Shown here piece after piece: positions 9,581 to 18,200 of a stretch of 64,000 nucleotides of DNA. Positions within the stretch are counted from its first letter, which is position 1, and each line of letters opens with the position of its first letter. The translations under genes and the position numbers were made by a program. The notes below the pieces were generated by a model. It was not told where the DNA came from. It did not search any database and saw nothing but the letters and a program-made list of their open reading frames with translations. Source of the DNA: Vibrio azureus (GTDB taxonomy: Bacteria > Pseudomonadota > Gammaproteobacteria > Enterobacterales > Vibrionaceae). The stretch spans positions 1,984,001-2,048,000 of the forward strand of contig NZ_CP018616.1 of NCBI RefSeq assembly GCF_002849855.1, written 5' to 3'.

Positions 9581-11212
9581 TTACTGAGCTTTGATATAAA
9601 GATCTTTTGAGTAGATTCTTTCTTCTGGGTTGTTAACTGGGAAGCCACCCACCGCAGGTGAAAGTAAACGTGGTTTTACGTATTGATAAATGGGTGCGAT
9701 TGGCATGTCTTTTGCCATCAATGCTTCCGCTTGGTTGTACAATGCTTCACGTTCTTCATCAGATGTGGACGTGATCGCTTTTTCCATGATCGCATCGTAC
9801 TCTTTGCTGCCGTAGTGAATACCACCAGTATTATTGCCGCTCTTCATTAAGGTTAGGAAAGATGAAGCCTCGTTATAATCACCACACCACCCTGCACGTG
9901 CAACTTCAAAGTTACCTGAATCTTTAGTGGATAGGTAGGACTTCCACTCTTGGTTTTCCAGTGTCACATTCAAACCAAGGCTTTTCTTCCACATTGAAGC
10001 CAATGCAATCGCCAGCTTTTTGTGGTTTTCTGACGTGTTGTAAAGCAATGAGAATTTTAGTGGGTTATCTTTGCCATAACCTGCTTCTTCCAATAGTCGT
10101 ATCGCCTCAGCATTACGCTCTTTTTGGGTCATTTTACCGTAGGCTGGAAGCTCAGGGTTAAAATGTGCTGTGATTTCAGGGGTTAAAAAGTATGCCGGCT
10201 TTTGCCCTTGCCCTAAAATAGCATTAGCAACAATATCTCGATCTATGGTGTAAGAAATCGCTTTACGTACACGTGCATCATCAAATGGTGCTTTTTTCGT
10301 ATTAAATAGATAGTAGTAAGTACATAAATTACCCACTACAGACACCGATTCTGGATATTCTTTTTTAAGGCGTTTAAAGTGCTCCAGTGGTACTTCATTA
10401 GTGAAATCAATTTCACCGGATAAGAAGCGGTTCATTTCTGTTACTTGGTTTTCAATAGGTAAGTAAGTCACTTGCTCTAAGACAGTTTTATCGTTGTCCC
10501 AGTATTGCTTATTTCGCTTCAATACTAGACGCTCATTCACTACCCATCTATCCAGTGAATATGCACCATTACCAACAAAATGCTCTGGTTTTGTCCATTG
10601 ATCACCAAACTTCTCAACGGTCGCTTTATGTACCGGCTTCATGGTGGTGTGCCCTGACATCATGATGAAATACGGTACAGGAGAATCTAGCTCAACGACT
10701 AACGTATGTGCATCAAGTGCTTTTACACCCAGTTGGCTTTTGTCTTTTTTACCCGCAACAATTTCTTTAGCATTCTTCATCTTGGTGTATTCCATGTACC
10801 AAGAGTAAGGAGAAGCCGTTGCTGGATCGACAGCACGCTGCCAGCTGTATACAAAGTCATCGGCGGTAACAGGATCGCCGTTCGACCATTTAGCGTCTTT
10901 ACGAAGGTGGAAAGTAAACGTTTTGTTATCTGCCGTTTCCCAACTTTCTGCTACACCTGGAATGGTATTTCCATCTGCATCTTGGTTAACCAGACCCTCT
11001 AATAAATCACGGATAACATGTGATTCTGGAACACCTTGAGATTTGTGCGGGTCAATGGTCGCAACTTCGGTACCGTTACCGCGAACGAGTTCTTGTTTTT
11101 CAGCAAGTTTGGTTCCGGCTGGCACATCAGCAGCAAAAGTTAGAGAAGAAGTAGAGGCCACTGCAAGGCCAGCGCTTAAAAGAAGGGCTTTCGTGATTTT
11201 ATTTTTATACAT
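9581..11212 (-). CDS. oppA: Periplasmic oligopeptide-binding protein OppA
   Basis: Captures peptides in the periplasm and delivers them to OppBC. The ATG at 11212 (MYKNKITKALLLSAGLAVA...) gives a 543-residue precursor with a clear signal peptide ending around TFAAD. A longer open frame adds 11 residues before the signal peptide and is unlikely; GGAG sits about 9 bases before the chosen ATG. SBP_bac_5 family signatures are visible: TIDPHKSQG, FTFHLRKDAKWSNGDPVTADDFVYSW, YLFNTKKAPFDDARVRKAISYTID and the RAGWCGDYNEASSFL segment. First gene of the operon. Confidence 0.95.
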   Translation of the reverse strand: MYKNKITKALLLSAGLAVASTSSLTFAADVPAGTKLAEKQELVRGNGTEVATIDPHKSQGVPESHVIRDLLEGLVNQDADGNTIPGVAESWETADNKTFTFHLRKDAKWSNGDPVTADDFVYSWQRAVDPATASPYSWYMEYTKMKNAKEIVAGKKDKSQLGVKALDAHTLVVELDSPVPYFIMMSGHTTMKPVHKATVEKFGDQWTKPEHFVGNGAYSLDRWVVNERLVLKRNKQYWDNDKTVLEQVTYLPIENQVTEMNRFLSGEIDFTNEVPLEHFKRLKKEYPESVSVVGNLCTYYYLFNTKKAPFDDARVRKAISYTIDRDIVANAILGQGQKPAYFLTPEITAHFNPELPAYGKMTQKERNAEAIRLLEEAGYGKDNPLKFSLLYNTSENHKKLAIALASMWKKSLGLNVTLENQEWKSYLSTKDSGNFEVARAGWCGDYNEASSFLTLMKSGNNTGGIHYGSKEYDAIMEKAITSTSDEEREALYNQAEALMAKDMPIAPIYQYVKPRLLSPAVGGFPVNNPEERIYSKDLYIKAQ

Positions 11213-11756
11213 GCGTAAAACTCCAAGTTTTTCATTAGCATCCATGACTCGCCTGCAAGAAACTGACTAAATCAGCATATTAGATTGGGGATGTACAAGT
11301 TATAAGCACAATATTCTAATTTCTTGCGAAGACTTTGGCACACATTAGCAACCATTGAACTAATTTGCCATAAACATATTACAAAAAAAACAATAATTCC
11401 GTAACATTCCTGCACATTCAGCAATAAACACTAGTTAAAGTGACAGATTTAGTTTTTTAATCAAGAAAATTAACTTTATTGAGACAGATATGTTGATATC
11501 AATGTAAATAACTTAAAGCTCATCAACTTAAACCAAAACGCAACCTAAAATTAACATTAATTAAACATTATTGCGATTATATTTTATGCAACTTGTTGTA
11601 ATTTTGGTTTATCTTGTGAGGAAACTCGCTAAGTGGTAAGCCATCTAACATCCAATTTGTAATTAAATTGAACCAAGACATTCAACAAACAAATCCATTA
11701 AAAAGGGAAGCATTTTCATTAGGAATAAAATGTTGTTTTTAGAATAAAACTAAGCA
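11213..11756. other. AT-rich region upstream of oppA, no gene
   Basis: About 540 bases rich in A and T, with no supportable coding frame on either strand. It must hold the oppA promoter on the minus strand, but no single -35/-10 pair stands out enough to call. Confidence 0.6.
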
Positions 11757-11894
11757 TATACCCACATGACCTCAAGATGCTTGATTCAGAGCGAGGTCAC
11801 TGAGTCGAATTCAAGGAAGGCAACGAAGCGGAATAAAGTCATTTATTCAACCTTTATGCATATTGAGGTTACTTGAATGCAGTTGGGTATATTA
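11757..11894. repeat. Long copy of the dispersed palindromic repeat (MITE-like)
   Basis: Starts TATACCCACATGACCTCAAG and ends with TGAGGTTACTTG...TTGGGTATA, so the two ends are inverted repeats. It encloses the core common to the shorter copies (GATGCTTGATTCAGAGCGAGGTCACTGAG) plus about 70 extra bases including ATTCAAGGAAGGCAACGAAG. At 138 bases it is the longest copy in the window and may be the fuller parental form. It lies between the oppA upstream region and the end of moaE. No coding capacity. Confidence 0.75.
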
Positions 11895-12004
11895 AGGTGA
11901 AGTGGATAAGCAAGGAGTGAGAATAAATGAACGAGGCCCCCTACATTGCCTAGGCTCGCCCGCTTACTGCTCACTATATATGAGCAGTAATTATGGGAGA
12001 CTGA

Positions 12005-12457
12005 TTATTTCCAGCGTAGAGCTGCTTGCTGATCAGATTGACGAGATTCAATCCAACGACTTTCAGTGCGCGTTCGTTCCTTCTTCCAAAATGGTGCCTT
12101 TGTTTTGAGGTAATCCATGATAAATTCACACGCTTCAAATGCTGCAGCTCGATGAGCGCTTGATACGCCGACGAACACAATTTGCTCGCCTATATCCAGG
12201 TCCCCAATTCGGTGAACAATACGCACTCCTAGTAAAGGCCAACGCGATTCCGCTTGATTGCAAATATCAATAAGGCTTTTTTCTGTCATGCCTGGGTAAT
12301 GTTCTAAATGTAACCCAGTAACATCAGTACCAAGATTTGTATCTCTGACTTTACCAGTAAAAGTAACCACCGCCCCTGCTGCATGAGCCGCTGACAAACG
12401 TTGATGTTCGAGCTCCAAAGAAAAGTCTTCCAGCTGTACACTTACCCTCGTATCCAT
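12005..12457 (-). CDS. moaE: Molybdopterin synthase catalytic subunit MoaE
   Basis: Large subunit of molybdopterin synthase, which inserts two sulfurs into cyclic pyranopterin using the MoaD thiocarboxylate. The 150 residues equal the E. coli length. Visible family features are GAVVTFTGKVRDTNLG, LEHYPGMTEK, RIVHRIGDLDIGE, FVGVSSAHRAAAFEA and the C-terminal MDYLKTKAPFWKKE with the conserved lysines. It is the last gene of moaABCDE and starts one base after the moaD stop. Confidence 0.96.
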   Translation of the reverse strand: MDTRVSVQLEDFSLELEHQRLSAAHAAGAVVTFTGKVRDTNLGTDVTGLHLEHYPGMTEKSLIDICNQAESRWPLLGVRIVHRIGDLDIGEQIVFVGVSSAHRAAAFEACEFIMDYLKTKAPFWKKERTRTESRWIESRQSDQQAALRWK

Positions 12458-12458
12458 T

Positions 12459-12716
12459 TCACCCTCCAGTCACAGGAGGAAAAAAAGCGATCTCATCGCC
12501 GAAATTAACTTTTGTATCTAATGGCACAATTTCTTGATTCACCGCAACCAATAACTTCCCAGGTTGTAGCGCTAAATCCCATTTATTTGATGCCGATGGC
12601 GCCTCTTTAACCAAGTGGGCTCTAATGGCTTCCACACAGTCAAATTCACCTTCGAGTTCGATACTCTCTACACCAACGAGCTCACGTGTCTGAGCAAAGA
12701 AAAGGACTTTAATCAT
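12459..12716 (-). CDS. moaD: Molybdopterin synthase sulfur-carrier subunit MoaD
   Basis: Ubiquitin-like sulfur carrier, 85 residues. It ends FFPPVTGG; the terminal Gly-Gly is the site of adenylylation and thiocarboxylation. The N-terminal strand [14 protein letters not shown] and the VAVNQE segment fit the beta-grasp fold. The ATG overlaps the moaC stop as ATGA, pointing to translational coupling. Confidence 0.95.
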   Translation of the reverse strand: MIKVLFFAQTRELVGVESIELEGEFDCVEAIRAHLVKEAPSASNKWDLALQPGKLLVAVNQEIVPLDTKVNFGDEIAFFPPVTGG

Positions 12717-13192
12717 AGTTCCGCCTTAAAGTGTCCTGATTTACCACCTGTTTTTTCCAATAAACGAACTTGACTGATAACCATGTCTTTTTGTACTGCT
12801 TTACACATGTCATATATCGTTAGCGCCGCAACAGAAGCCGCAGTAAGGGCTTCCATTTCAACTCCGGTTTTCCCTGCAAGTTTACAGGTCGACTCGATGC
12901 GCACTTGACTTGTTTCTTCGAGAGCTTCTAGCTGTACTTCAACTTTAGAAAGTAACAAGGGGTGACAAAGTGGAATTAAGTCCCATGTTTTTTTTGCGGC
13001 CTGAATGCCTGCCAAACGTGCAGTAGCAAAAACATCGCCTTTATGGTGTTGGCCAGACACGATCAGCTTTAATGTCTCTGGTTCCATATCAACGAAAGCC
13101 TCCGCACGAGCTTCTCGTACGGTTTCGGCTTTCATAGATACATCAACCATGTTTGCTTCACCAGAAGCATTAATATGTGTAAGTTGCGTCAT
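12713..13192 (-). CDS. moaC: Cyclic pyranopterin monophosphate synthase MoaC
   Basis: Works with MoaA to turn GTP into cyclic pyranopterin monophosphate, the first step of molybdenum cofactor synthesis. The start at 13192 ([19 protein letters not shown]) has AAGAG 8 bases upstream and gives 159 residues; a TTG six codons earlier is less likely. Conserved segments are [23 protein letters not shown] with the active-site histidine, and [23 protein letters not shown]. It is 25 bases after moaB. Confidence 0.95.
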   Translation of the reverse strand: MTQLTHINASGEANMVDVSMKAETVREARAEAFVDMEPETLKLIVSGQHHKGDVFATARLAGIQAAKKTWDLIPLCHPLLLSKVEVQLEALEETSQVRIESTCKLAGKTGVEMEALTAASVAALTIYDMCKAVQKDMVISQVRLLEKTGGKSGHFKAEL

Positions 13193-13217
13193 TGTTTTCT
13201 CTTGGTGCAAAGGTCAA

Positions 13218-13724
13218 TTATAAATGAGGCATAAAATTGCATGGGCGATGACTGGCATCGAGTTGCTGTTGGATAATTCTCGTCCAACCTGTTCTACAAG
13301 CACCTGTAGAACCTGGCATAGCAAAGATAACCGTATGGTTGGCAAAACCCGCAATAGCACGTGATTGAATCGTTGATGTACCGATCTCTTCATAAGAGAC
13401 CATGCGGAACAACTCACCAAAACCTTCGACTTCTTTATCAAAAAGTGGCTTCAGAGCTTCAGGAGTGCTATCACGAGAAGTAAAACCTGTACCACCTGTT
13501 ACTAGGATTGCTTGAATATTTTCATCTGCAATCCATTGAGAAACAATCGCACGAATTTTGTATCTGTCGTCAATCACAATTTTTTTATCGACTACATGAT
13601 GGCCCGCTTGTTTTGCTTGTTCCACAAGGTAGCCGCCTGACGTATCATTTTCTTCAGTGCGAGTATCAGATACGGTCAAAACCGCTATCGATGCGGCTTG
13701 AAATTGACTTTCTGCATGTCCCAT
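13218..13724 (-). CDS. moaB: Molybdenum cofactor biosynthesis protein MoaB
   Basis: Member of the MogA/MoaB fold that binds molybdopterin. In E. coli the adenylylation role is mainly carried by MogA, so MoaB's own role is less certain. The 168 residues contain VLTVSDTRTEENDTSG, the TGGTGFTSRD phosphate-binding loop, EVEGFGELFRMVSYEEIG and the MPGSTGACRTGW loop. It lies between moaA and moaC as in enterobacteria. Confidence 0.93.
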   Translation of the reverse strand: MGHAESQFQAASIAVLTVSDTRTEENDTSGGYLVEQAKQAGHHVVDKKIVIDDRYKIRAIVSQWIADENIQAILVTGGTGFTSRDSTPEALKPLFDKEVEGFGELFRMVSYEEIGTSTIQSRAIAGFANHTVIFAMPGSTGACRTGWTRIIQQQLDASHRPCNFMPHL

Positions 13725-13790
13725 TTATTCACCTATTCTTAAATTGACTTAAACCATTATTGAAATCACTCTCGGTTGCCTTATGTTCTG

Positions 13791-13833
13791 TTGACCTCAA
13801 GATACTTGATTCAGAGCAAGGTCACTGAGTATA
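13791..13833. repeat. Dispersed palindromic repeat, short copy between moaB and moaA
   Basis: TTGACCTCAAGATACTTGATTCAGAGCAAGGTCACTGAGTATA matches the core of the family (compare 11757-11804). The left TATACCCAAG end is missing, so it is a truncated copy. It lies inside the moa operon, in the moaA-moaB gap. Confidence 0.8.
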
Positions 13834-13850
13834 AGAGCAAACCTTTTCCG

Positions 13851-14840
13851 TTACCCGCCAATTGAGGCAAGATGTGGCGTCATTCCTGTATGACCATCGT
13901 GCAACGAATGACTGATGGACTTTGTTTGTAATTGTGATTGAATTCTTGAAACTAATTCGTTTTCTTGTTCGTCATGCTGCAACAAATCTCGCAGTTCAAT
14001 GCCATGATCTCCAAATAAACACAGGTGTAACTTTCCTGTTGCTGAGATACGCAATCGATTACAGCTTTCGCAAAAACCTTTCTCATAGGGCATGATCAAA
14101 CCAATTTCACCTTTATAGTCTGGGTGAAAAAATACTTGAGCAGGCCCATCTTGTTGAGAGCGAGTTTTTAATAGCCAACCATCAGCCATTAACTGGTTGC
14201 GGATCGCGACACCAGAAACATGATGGTTTGCAAATAATTCATCCATATCACCCGTTTGCATTAATTCAATAAAACGTAATTGAATGGGACGTTCTTTTAT
14301 CCATTGAAGAAAGGCAGGCAATTCACGATGGTTCAAATTTTTCATTAAAACCACGTTCACTTTGACTTGCTCGTAGCCAACCTCGAAGGCTCGGTCAATG
14401 CCGCTCATCACTTGTGCAAACTTATTTTCACCAGTAATTTGCTGGAACATACGCGGATCAAGGCTATCTACACTCACATTAATATGAGTCAAACCGGCAG
14501 AACGCCAATCAGCAACATGCTTAGCCATTCGGTAACCGTTTGTCGTGGTTGCAACCTGATTAATGCCTGATGTACCAGCAACCGTCTCGATAATCTGAGT
14601 AAAATCTTTACGCAAGCTCGGTTCCCCACCGGTGATGCGCACTTTTGACGTGCCACAACCTGCAAACGCCTTCGATATACGATTGATCTCAGGAAGAGAT
14701 AAAAAGGATGAGTTTTTCTTTCCCGACGGTTGATAGCCATCAGGAAGACAATAAGTACATTTGAAATTACATACGTCCGTCACTGACAGGCGCAAGTAAT
14801 AAAACTTACGATGAAATTTATCTTCTAATTGTTGTGCCAC
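13851..14840 (-). CDS. moaA: GTP 3',8-cyclase MoaA (radical SAM)
   Basis: Radical-SAM enzyme that rearranges GTP in the first step of molybdenum cofactor synthesis. The chosen GTG at 14840 ([13 protein letters not shown]) has GGAAAGG upstream and gives 329 residues, the family length; a longer in-frame start exists at 14855. With this start the SAM cluster cysteines fall at 24, 28 and 31 in CNFKCTYC. The second cluster is in [18 protein letters not shown], and the protein ends in the catalytically important Gly-Gly (ASIGG). The upstream region carries an FNR box and an apparent structured leader. Confidence 0.96.
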   Translation of the reverse strand: MAQQLEDKFHRKFYYLRLSVTDVCNFKCTYCLPDGYQPSGKKNSSFLSLPEINRISKAFAGCGTSKVRITGGEPSLRKDFTQIIETVAGTSGINQVATTTNGYRMAKHVADWRSAGLTHINVSVDSLDPRMFQQITGENKFAQVMSGIDRAFEVGYEQVKVNVVLMKNLNHRELPAFLQWIKERPIQLRFIELMQTGDMDELFANHHVSGVAIRNQLMADGWLLKTRSQQDGPAQVFFHPDYKGEIGLIMPYEKGFCESCNRLRISATGKLHLCLFGDHGIELRDLLQHDEQENELVSRIQSQLQTKSISHSLHDGHTGMTPHLASIGG

Positions 14841-14913
14841 GGAACACCTTTCCAAGTATGGGAGGCAAAATCATTTCCAATTTTACCCTTGTGACAACAC
14901 GTCACTGGCTCAA
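14841..14913 (-). promoter_or_regulatory. moaA leader resembling the 3' part of the Moco RNA motif
   Basis: On the minus strand the leader contains GTGACGTGTTGTCAC (hairpin), then AAAATTGGAAATGATTTT (hairpin), then TTGCCTCCCATACTTGGAAAGG just before the GTG. The last part closely parallels the E. coli moaA leader, where a GCCTCCC segment lies opposite the ribosome-binding purines; that leader is the Moco RNA motif. A -10-like TAGATA at 14925-14920 would start the transcript near 14913, which might cut off the 5' half of the motif. I therefore call it a likely but unproven Moco-type leader. Confidence 0.45.
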
Positions 14914-14943
14914 AGTGCTTATCTAAATAATTTTCGGATCTTT

Positions 14944-14957
14944 TTGATCTACATCAA
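14944..14957. promoter_or_regulatory. Perfect FNR box between moaA and the cofD/YvcK-type gene
   Basis: TTGATCTACATCAA is an exact TTGAT-N4-ATCAA FNR consensus and a palindrome. Its centre is about 110 bases upstream of the moaA start and about 37 bases upstream of the TSS predicted from TAGATA, close to a class II activator position. FNR activation of moa under anaerobiosis is established in E. coli; its use here is inferred from sequence alone. Confidence 0.7.
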
Positions 14958-15160
14958 TATTTTTGACTTAGCACAGTGAGCTCGGAGTTATGGCAGTCAG
15001 AGAAAGTGACTCTCTAACAGCTGTGCAGTAAAATACTTAATATTAGCTTAAGAAGCCAGTTAAAAAGTCACCATCCGCACAATTTATGATGAATTCAGTA
15101 CCTCTCGTATGAGCTTTCAGGTAAATTATTCATGGTTGACACAAACATTAGAAAAGCTTG

Positions 15161-16048
15161 ATGGATATATACTCGACAAAGAAAATCGTAGCCGTTGGTG
15201 GTGGCCACGGATTAGGCCGAATTTTAGCGGCTTTAAAAGACTTTGGCAGTAACGCAACAGGTATTGTCGCAACAACCGATAACGGCGGTTCGACAGGTAG
15301 GATACGACATTGCCAAGGTGGGATCGCTTGGGGAGATACCCGAAACTGCATCAACCAATTGATTACAGAACCTTCGGTCAGTTCGATGATGTTCGAGTAT
15401 CGGTTTAAAGGTGCAGGTGAACTCGATGGACATAACTTGGGTAACCTGATGCTAACAGCCTTGGATAACCTATCGGTTCGCCCCCTAGAAGCCATCGATC
15501 TTATTAGAAACATGCTTAAAGTCGATGTGAATATTATTCCAATGTCAGAGCACCCTTCTGATCTTACCGCTTTATCAACAGATGGCACATGGATTACAGG
15601 TGAAACCAATATCGACGATATGACCTCTACACTGCGTCGCTTAGATTTGTCACCAGAAGTTCCTGCAACAAAAGAAACACTTTCAGCAATTAAAGAAGCC
15701 GACGCTATAATCCTTGGGCCTGGTAGCTTTCTAACAAGCATCATGCCGCCATTGCTCTTACCTGAATTAGGTAAAGCCATTGCAAATAACCCTACAGCGA
15801 AAGTTATTTTTGTTGCCAATTTAAGCCCGGAACATGGACCTGCCGGCCATATGTCAATGAAACAAAAACTGGAGTGGTGCGAACGCGCTTGCCATGGTAG
15901 AAAAATTGACGTGGTTCTCACTGAGCAAGCAGAACAAGAAGTACTCGATAGCTGGCACGTGGTCACTCAACCGCTCGCATCTACAAACCGTGACTGGCGC
16001 CATGATAGAGAGCGGTTAAAGTCAGCAATCGAAAATGAAATCAGTTAA
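15161..16048 (+). CDS. YvcK/CofD-like protein (YbhK type)
   Basis: Cytoplasmic Rossmann-type protein of the UPF0052/YvcK family, 295 residues. Bacillus YvcK binds UDP-sugars and affects growth on gluconeogenic carbon; the related CofD transfers lactyl phosphate to F420 precursors. The role in gamma-proteobacteria (YbhK) is not established. Signatures are VAVGGGHGLGRIL at the N terminus, TDNGGSTGRIR, GDTRNCI, ELDGHNLGNLML and ILGPGSFLTSIMP. I chose the ATG at 15161 rather than the TTG just before it. E. coli ybhK is likewise divergent from moaA, which supports orthology. Confidence 0.88.
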   Translation: MDIYSTKKIVAVGGGHGLGRILAALKDFGSNATGIVATTDNGGSTGRIRHCQGGIAWGDTRNCINQLITEPSVSSMMFEYRFKGAGELDGHNLGNLMLTALDNLSVRPLEAIDLIRNMLKVDVNIIPMSEHPSDLTALSTDGTWITGETNIDDMTSTLRRLDLSPEVPATKETLSAIKEADAIILGPGSFLTSIMPPLLLPELGKAIANNPTAKVIFVANLSPEHGPAGHMSMKQKLEWCERACHGRKIDVVLTEQAEQEVLDSWHVVTQPLASTNRDWRHDRERLKSAIENEIS

Positions 16049-16120
16049 GCATATTTACTGAGACTTCAAGATGTTTGATTAAAAGCGATACAGTCAAAGC
16101 CAAAACATCAATAAAACGTG

Positions 16121-16142
16121 TCAGGTGAAACGACTCACCTGA
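16121..16142 (+). other. Hairpin downstream of the YvcK-type gene
   Basis: TCAGGTGA and TCACCTGA form a perfect 8-bp stem with a six-base loop. There is no T-run, so it is not a convincing rho-independent terminator. It is preceded by a degraded repeat-family remnant near 16050-16100. Confidence 0.4.
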
Positions 16143-16180
16143 TATGATCCACGTTATCAAGCTTAGAGACTCTTAAGCAA

Positions 16181-16233
16181 TATACCCAAGTGACCTCAAG
16201 GTGCCTGATTCAGAGTGAGATAACTTAGAGATA
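16181..16233. repeat. Dispersed palindromic repeat, between YvcK-type gene and luxU
   Basis: TATACCCAAGTGACCTCAAG at the left end, the GCCTGATTCAGAGTGAG core, and a decayed right end (ATAACTTAGAGATA). It stands between two converging genes. Confidence 0.85.
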
Positions 16234-16249
16234 TTGTCGATCTTTTATC

Positions 16250-16594
16250 TCATTGAACCCAACAGCGGTACACTTCGCGAGTTTGCTTAAGACAATCTAA
16301 TAATCTAGCCGCCTCTATTTGTTCATCGTTAAGCGTTTGGGCTTTCGCTTTTTTATCAATCATGATCGCAAGCTGACATAGTTGAGCAGCTCCGAAGCTG
16401 GCAGCACTACTTTTAAGGGCATGACTCACCTCAGTTAAATACTCGATCAGCTCATGGCCTTGCAGTTCAGGTAAATTAGAGATGTAGCTGTCTAACTCAG
16501 TGATGAAAATTTCTAATAATATTGGAACATTTTCACTCCCAATTTCCTGCGATAAAGACTCAATATCACTACGGTTTAAAATATCAGTACTCAT
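16250..16594 (-). CDS. luxU: Quorum-sensing phosphotransfer protein LuxU
   Basis: Cytoplasmic Hpt protein that passes phosphate between the hybrid autoinducer sensor kinases and LuxO. It has 114 residues. The phospho-accepting histidine is His58 in [15 protein letters not shown], the same number as in V. harveyi LuxU. The ATG overlaps the luxO stop by four bases (ATGA), so it is translationally coupled to luxO, and the two form one operon. Confidence 0.95.
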   Translation of the reverse strand: MSTDILNRSDIESLSQEIGSENVPILLEIFITELDSYISNLPELQGHELIEYLTEVSHALKSSAASFGAAQLCQLAIMIDKKAKAQTLNDEQIEAARLLDCLKQTREVYRCWVQ

Positions 16595-17994
16595 ACGCTC
16601 TGTTTTTCTTCCTTATTGTTCCATGCCTGTAATTTCCTATACAGGGTGGACGGACTTACATCTAAATAACCTGAAGCACGTGGAATATTACCATCACATG
16701 CTTTAATCGCTTGCTCAATGGCTATCTTCTCTGTCATCCATAAAGGAAGGATATCAGAAGCTTTCAAAGACTGGCTTTGTAACGATGTTATTTCAGCCTT
16801 TCTTGCGATCGGATGATTGAGTGGAGGTGGCAGCATGTCTAGTGTGATTTCTTTACCGTTATTCAAAACCACAATATTTCTTAGTACGTTTTGTAACTGT
16901 CTTACATTACCAGGCCACTCATAATGATTAAATCGTTCAATAACTTCAGCAGCGAAGCGAACAAAGTTTTTTCCTTCTTCTTTAGACATGTAACCAAGCA
17001 AAGAATACGCTATCTCAATCACATCTTCTCCACGCTCACGTAAAGGTGGTAGATGGAGAGGGATAACATAGAGACGGTAATACAAATCTTCACGAAAGCG
17101 CCCTTCCTGTACTTCTTTCCAAGGATCTCTATTGGTTGCACAGACAAAACGTACATCGACACTTTTCATTTTCGACGAGCCTACTTTTTGAAAAGTACCC
17201 GTCTGGATGAAACGTAATAGCTTGGTTTGAAGATCCAAATCCATTTCGCACAATTCATCAAGAAAGAGGGTTCCACCATCGGCGAGCTCTGCCGCACCTT
17301 GGCGATCATTTGCGGCTCCCGTAAACGCCCCTTTTACATGCCCAAAAAGTTCACTTTCAATCAGATCTTTAGGTATTGCAGCACAGTTAATCGCAATAAA
17401 AGGTTTATCGCCACGCTTACTCGCAGCATGGATGGCTTCAGCACAAACTTCTTTACCTGTCCCGCTTTCACCAGTGATAAAGATACTTGCTTTACTGCTT
17501 GCTGCGGAGTCAATGGTTCGATAAACCTGCTGCATTGTTTGGCTACTTCCAATAAAGCCTTGGTAATTTTGCTCACCAGGATTATCTGCTTCGTTTTTCA
17601 GTTTCGTAGCTTTGCGAATCGCATTATTTACCGTTACTCGCAGACGGTCAGCTTCACAGGGCTTAATCAAAAAGTCTTGCGAACCATGTCGCATGGCTTC
17701 AACTGCCGTATCAATCGAGCCGTGAGCAGTCATGAAGATAATTGGAACATCTGGGTTATTCTTCTTTACAGCATGTAAAACGTCCATACCCGTCATGTCA
17801 GGCAAGCGTAAATCGAGAAGTATCAAATCTGGCGTTCGATTTTTGAGGCTTTCGATCGCATCCCTACCTGTACCAACAATATTAATGTCGATGCCAAGTG
17901 GGGTAAGATAAGAACGGTATAAAGCGGCAACAGACGCTGTATCTTCTACCATCAAAAGATAACGTGATTTAGGGCTATGTGGTGTTGATTGCAT
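16591..17994 (-). CDS. luxO: Quorum-sensing sigma-54 response regulator LuxO
   Basis: Phosphorylated at low cell density by LuxU, LuxO activates sigma-54 promoters of the Qrr small RNAs. The 467 residues show a receiver domain (1-130) with Asp61 in [11 protein letters not shown]. This equals the classical Asp47, because the original V. harveyi numbering begins at Met15 here. An AAA+ domain follows with Walker A GESGTGKE, the sigma-54 contact loop GAFTGA and Walker [10 protein letters not shown] Fis-type helix-turn-helix closes the protein ([22 protein letters not shown]). A perfect LuxO-box palindrome lies 48 bases upstream. Confidence 0.96.
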   Translation of the reverse strand: MQSTPHSPKSRYLLMVEDTASVAALYRSYLTPLGIDINIVGTGRDAIESLKNRTPDLILLDLRLPDMTGMDVLHAVKKNNPDVPIIFMTAHGSIDTAVEAMRHGSQDFLIKPCEADRLRVTVNNAIRKATKLKNEADNPGEQNYQGFIGSSQTMQQVYRTIDSAASSKASIFITGESGTGKEVCAEAIHAASKRGDKPFIAINCAAIPKDLIESELFGHVKGAFTGAANDRQGAAELADGGTLFLDELCEMDLDLQTKLLRFIQTGTFQKVGSSKMKSVDVRFVCATNRDPWKEVQEGRFREDLYYRLYVIPLHLPPLRERGEDVIEIAYSLLGYMSKEEGKNFVRFAAEVIERFNHYEWPGNVRQLQNVLRNIVVLNNGKEITLDMLPPPLNHPIARKAEITSLQSQSLKASDILPLWMTEKIAIEQAIKACDGNIPRASGYLDVSPSTLYRKLQAWNNKEEKQSV

Positions 17995-18041
17995 ACGATA
18001 AACAGTTTGTTTTGTATTTTACACAATAATCGCATTACGCA

Positions 18042-18054
18042 TTGCACTTTGCAA
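18042..18054. promoter_or_regulatory. LuxO operator (TTGCA-N3-TGCAA) upstream of luxO
   Basis: TTGCACTTTGCAA is an exact palindrome matching the LuxO binding consensus known from qrr promoters and from luxO autorepression. It lies 48-60 bases before the luxO ATG. On the plus strand TTGGCCCACTATAGG follows, recalling a sigma-54 -24 element, but the -12 GC is absent and no Qrr-like RNA sequence follows. Confidence 0.65.
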
Positions 18055-18116
18055 TTTTTGGCCCACTATAGGTTGGAATAAATCACGTTATTTTCAATAA
18101 TCGAGCCTATAAAGTA

Positions 18117-18141
18117 TCAAGTTTCAAGTTTCAAGTTTCAA
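18117..18141. repeat. Heptanucleotide tandem repeat (TCAAGTT)
   Basis: About three and a half perfect copies of a 7-base unit in the luxO-uvrB gap. It sits roughly where a divergent qrr1 transcript would lie in other vibrios. A partial dispersed-repeat end (ATACCCAAAGTCACTTC) follows at about 18170. Confidence 0.85.
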
Positions 18142-18200
18142 CAAAATACCCTCAAAGCTCTGTATTAAAATACCCAAAGTCACTTCAGATACTCTAGACC

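Noticed and set aside
11902..12108. 68-codon plus-strand ORF overlapping moaE
   Set aside because: Begins in repeat-derived DNA and overlaps the end of moaE on the opposite strand; no independent support.
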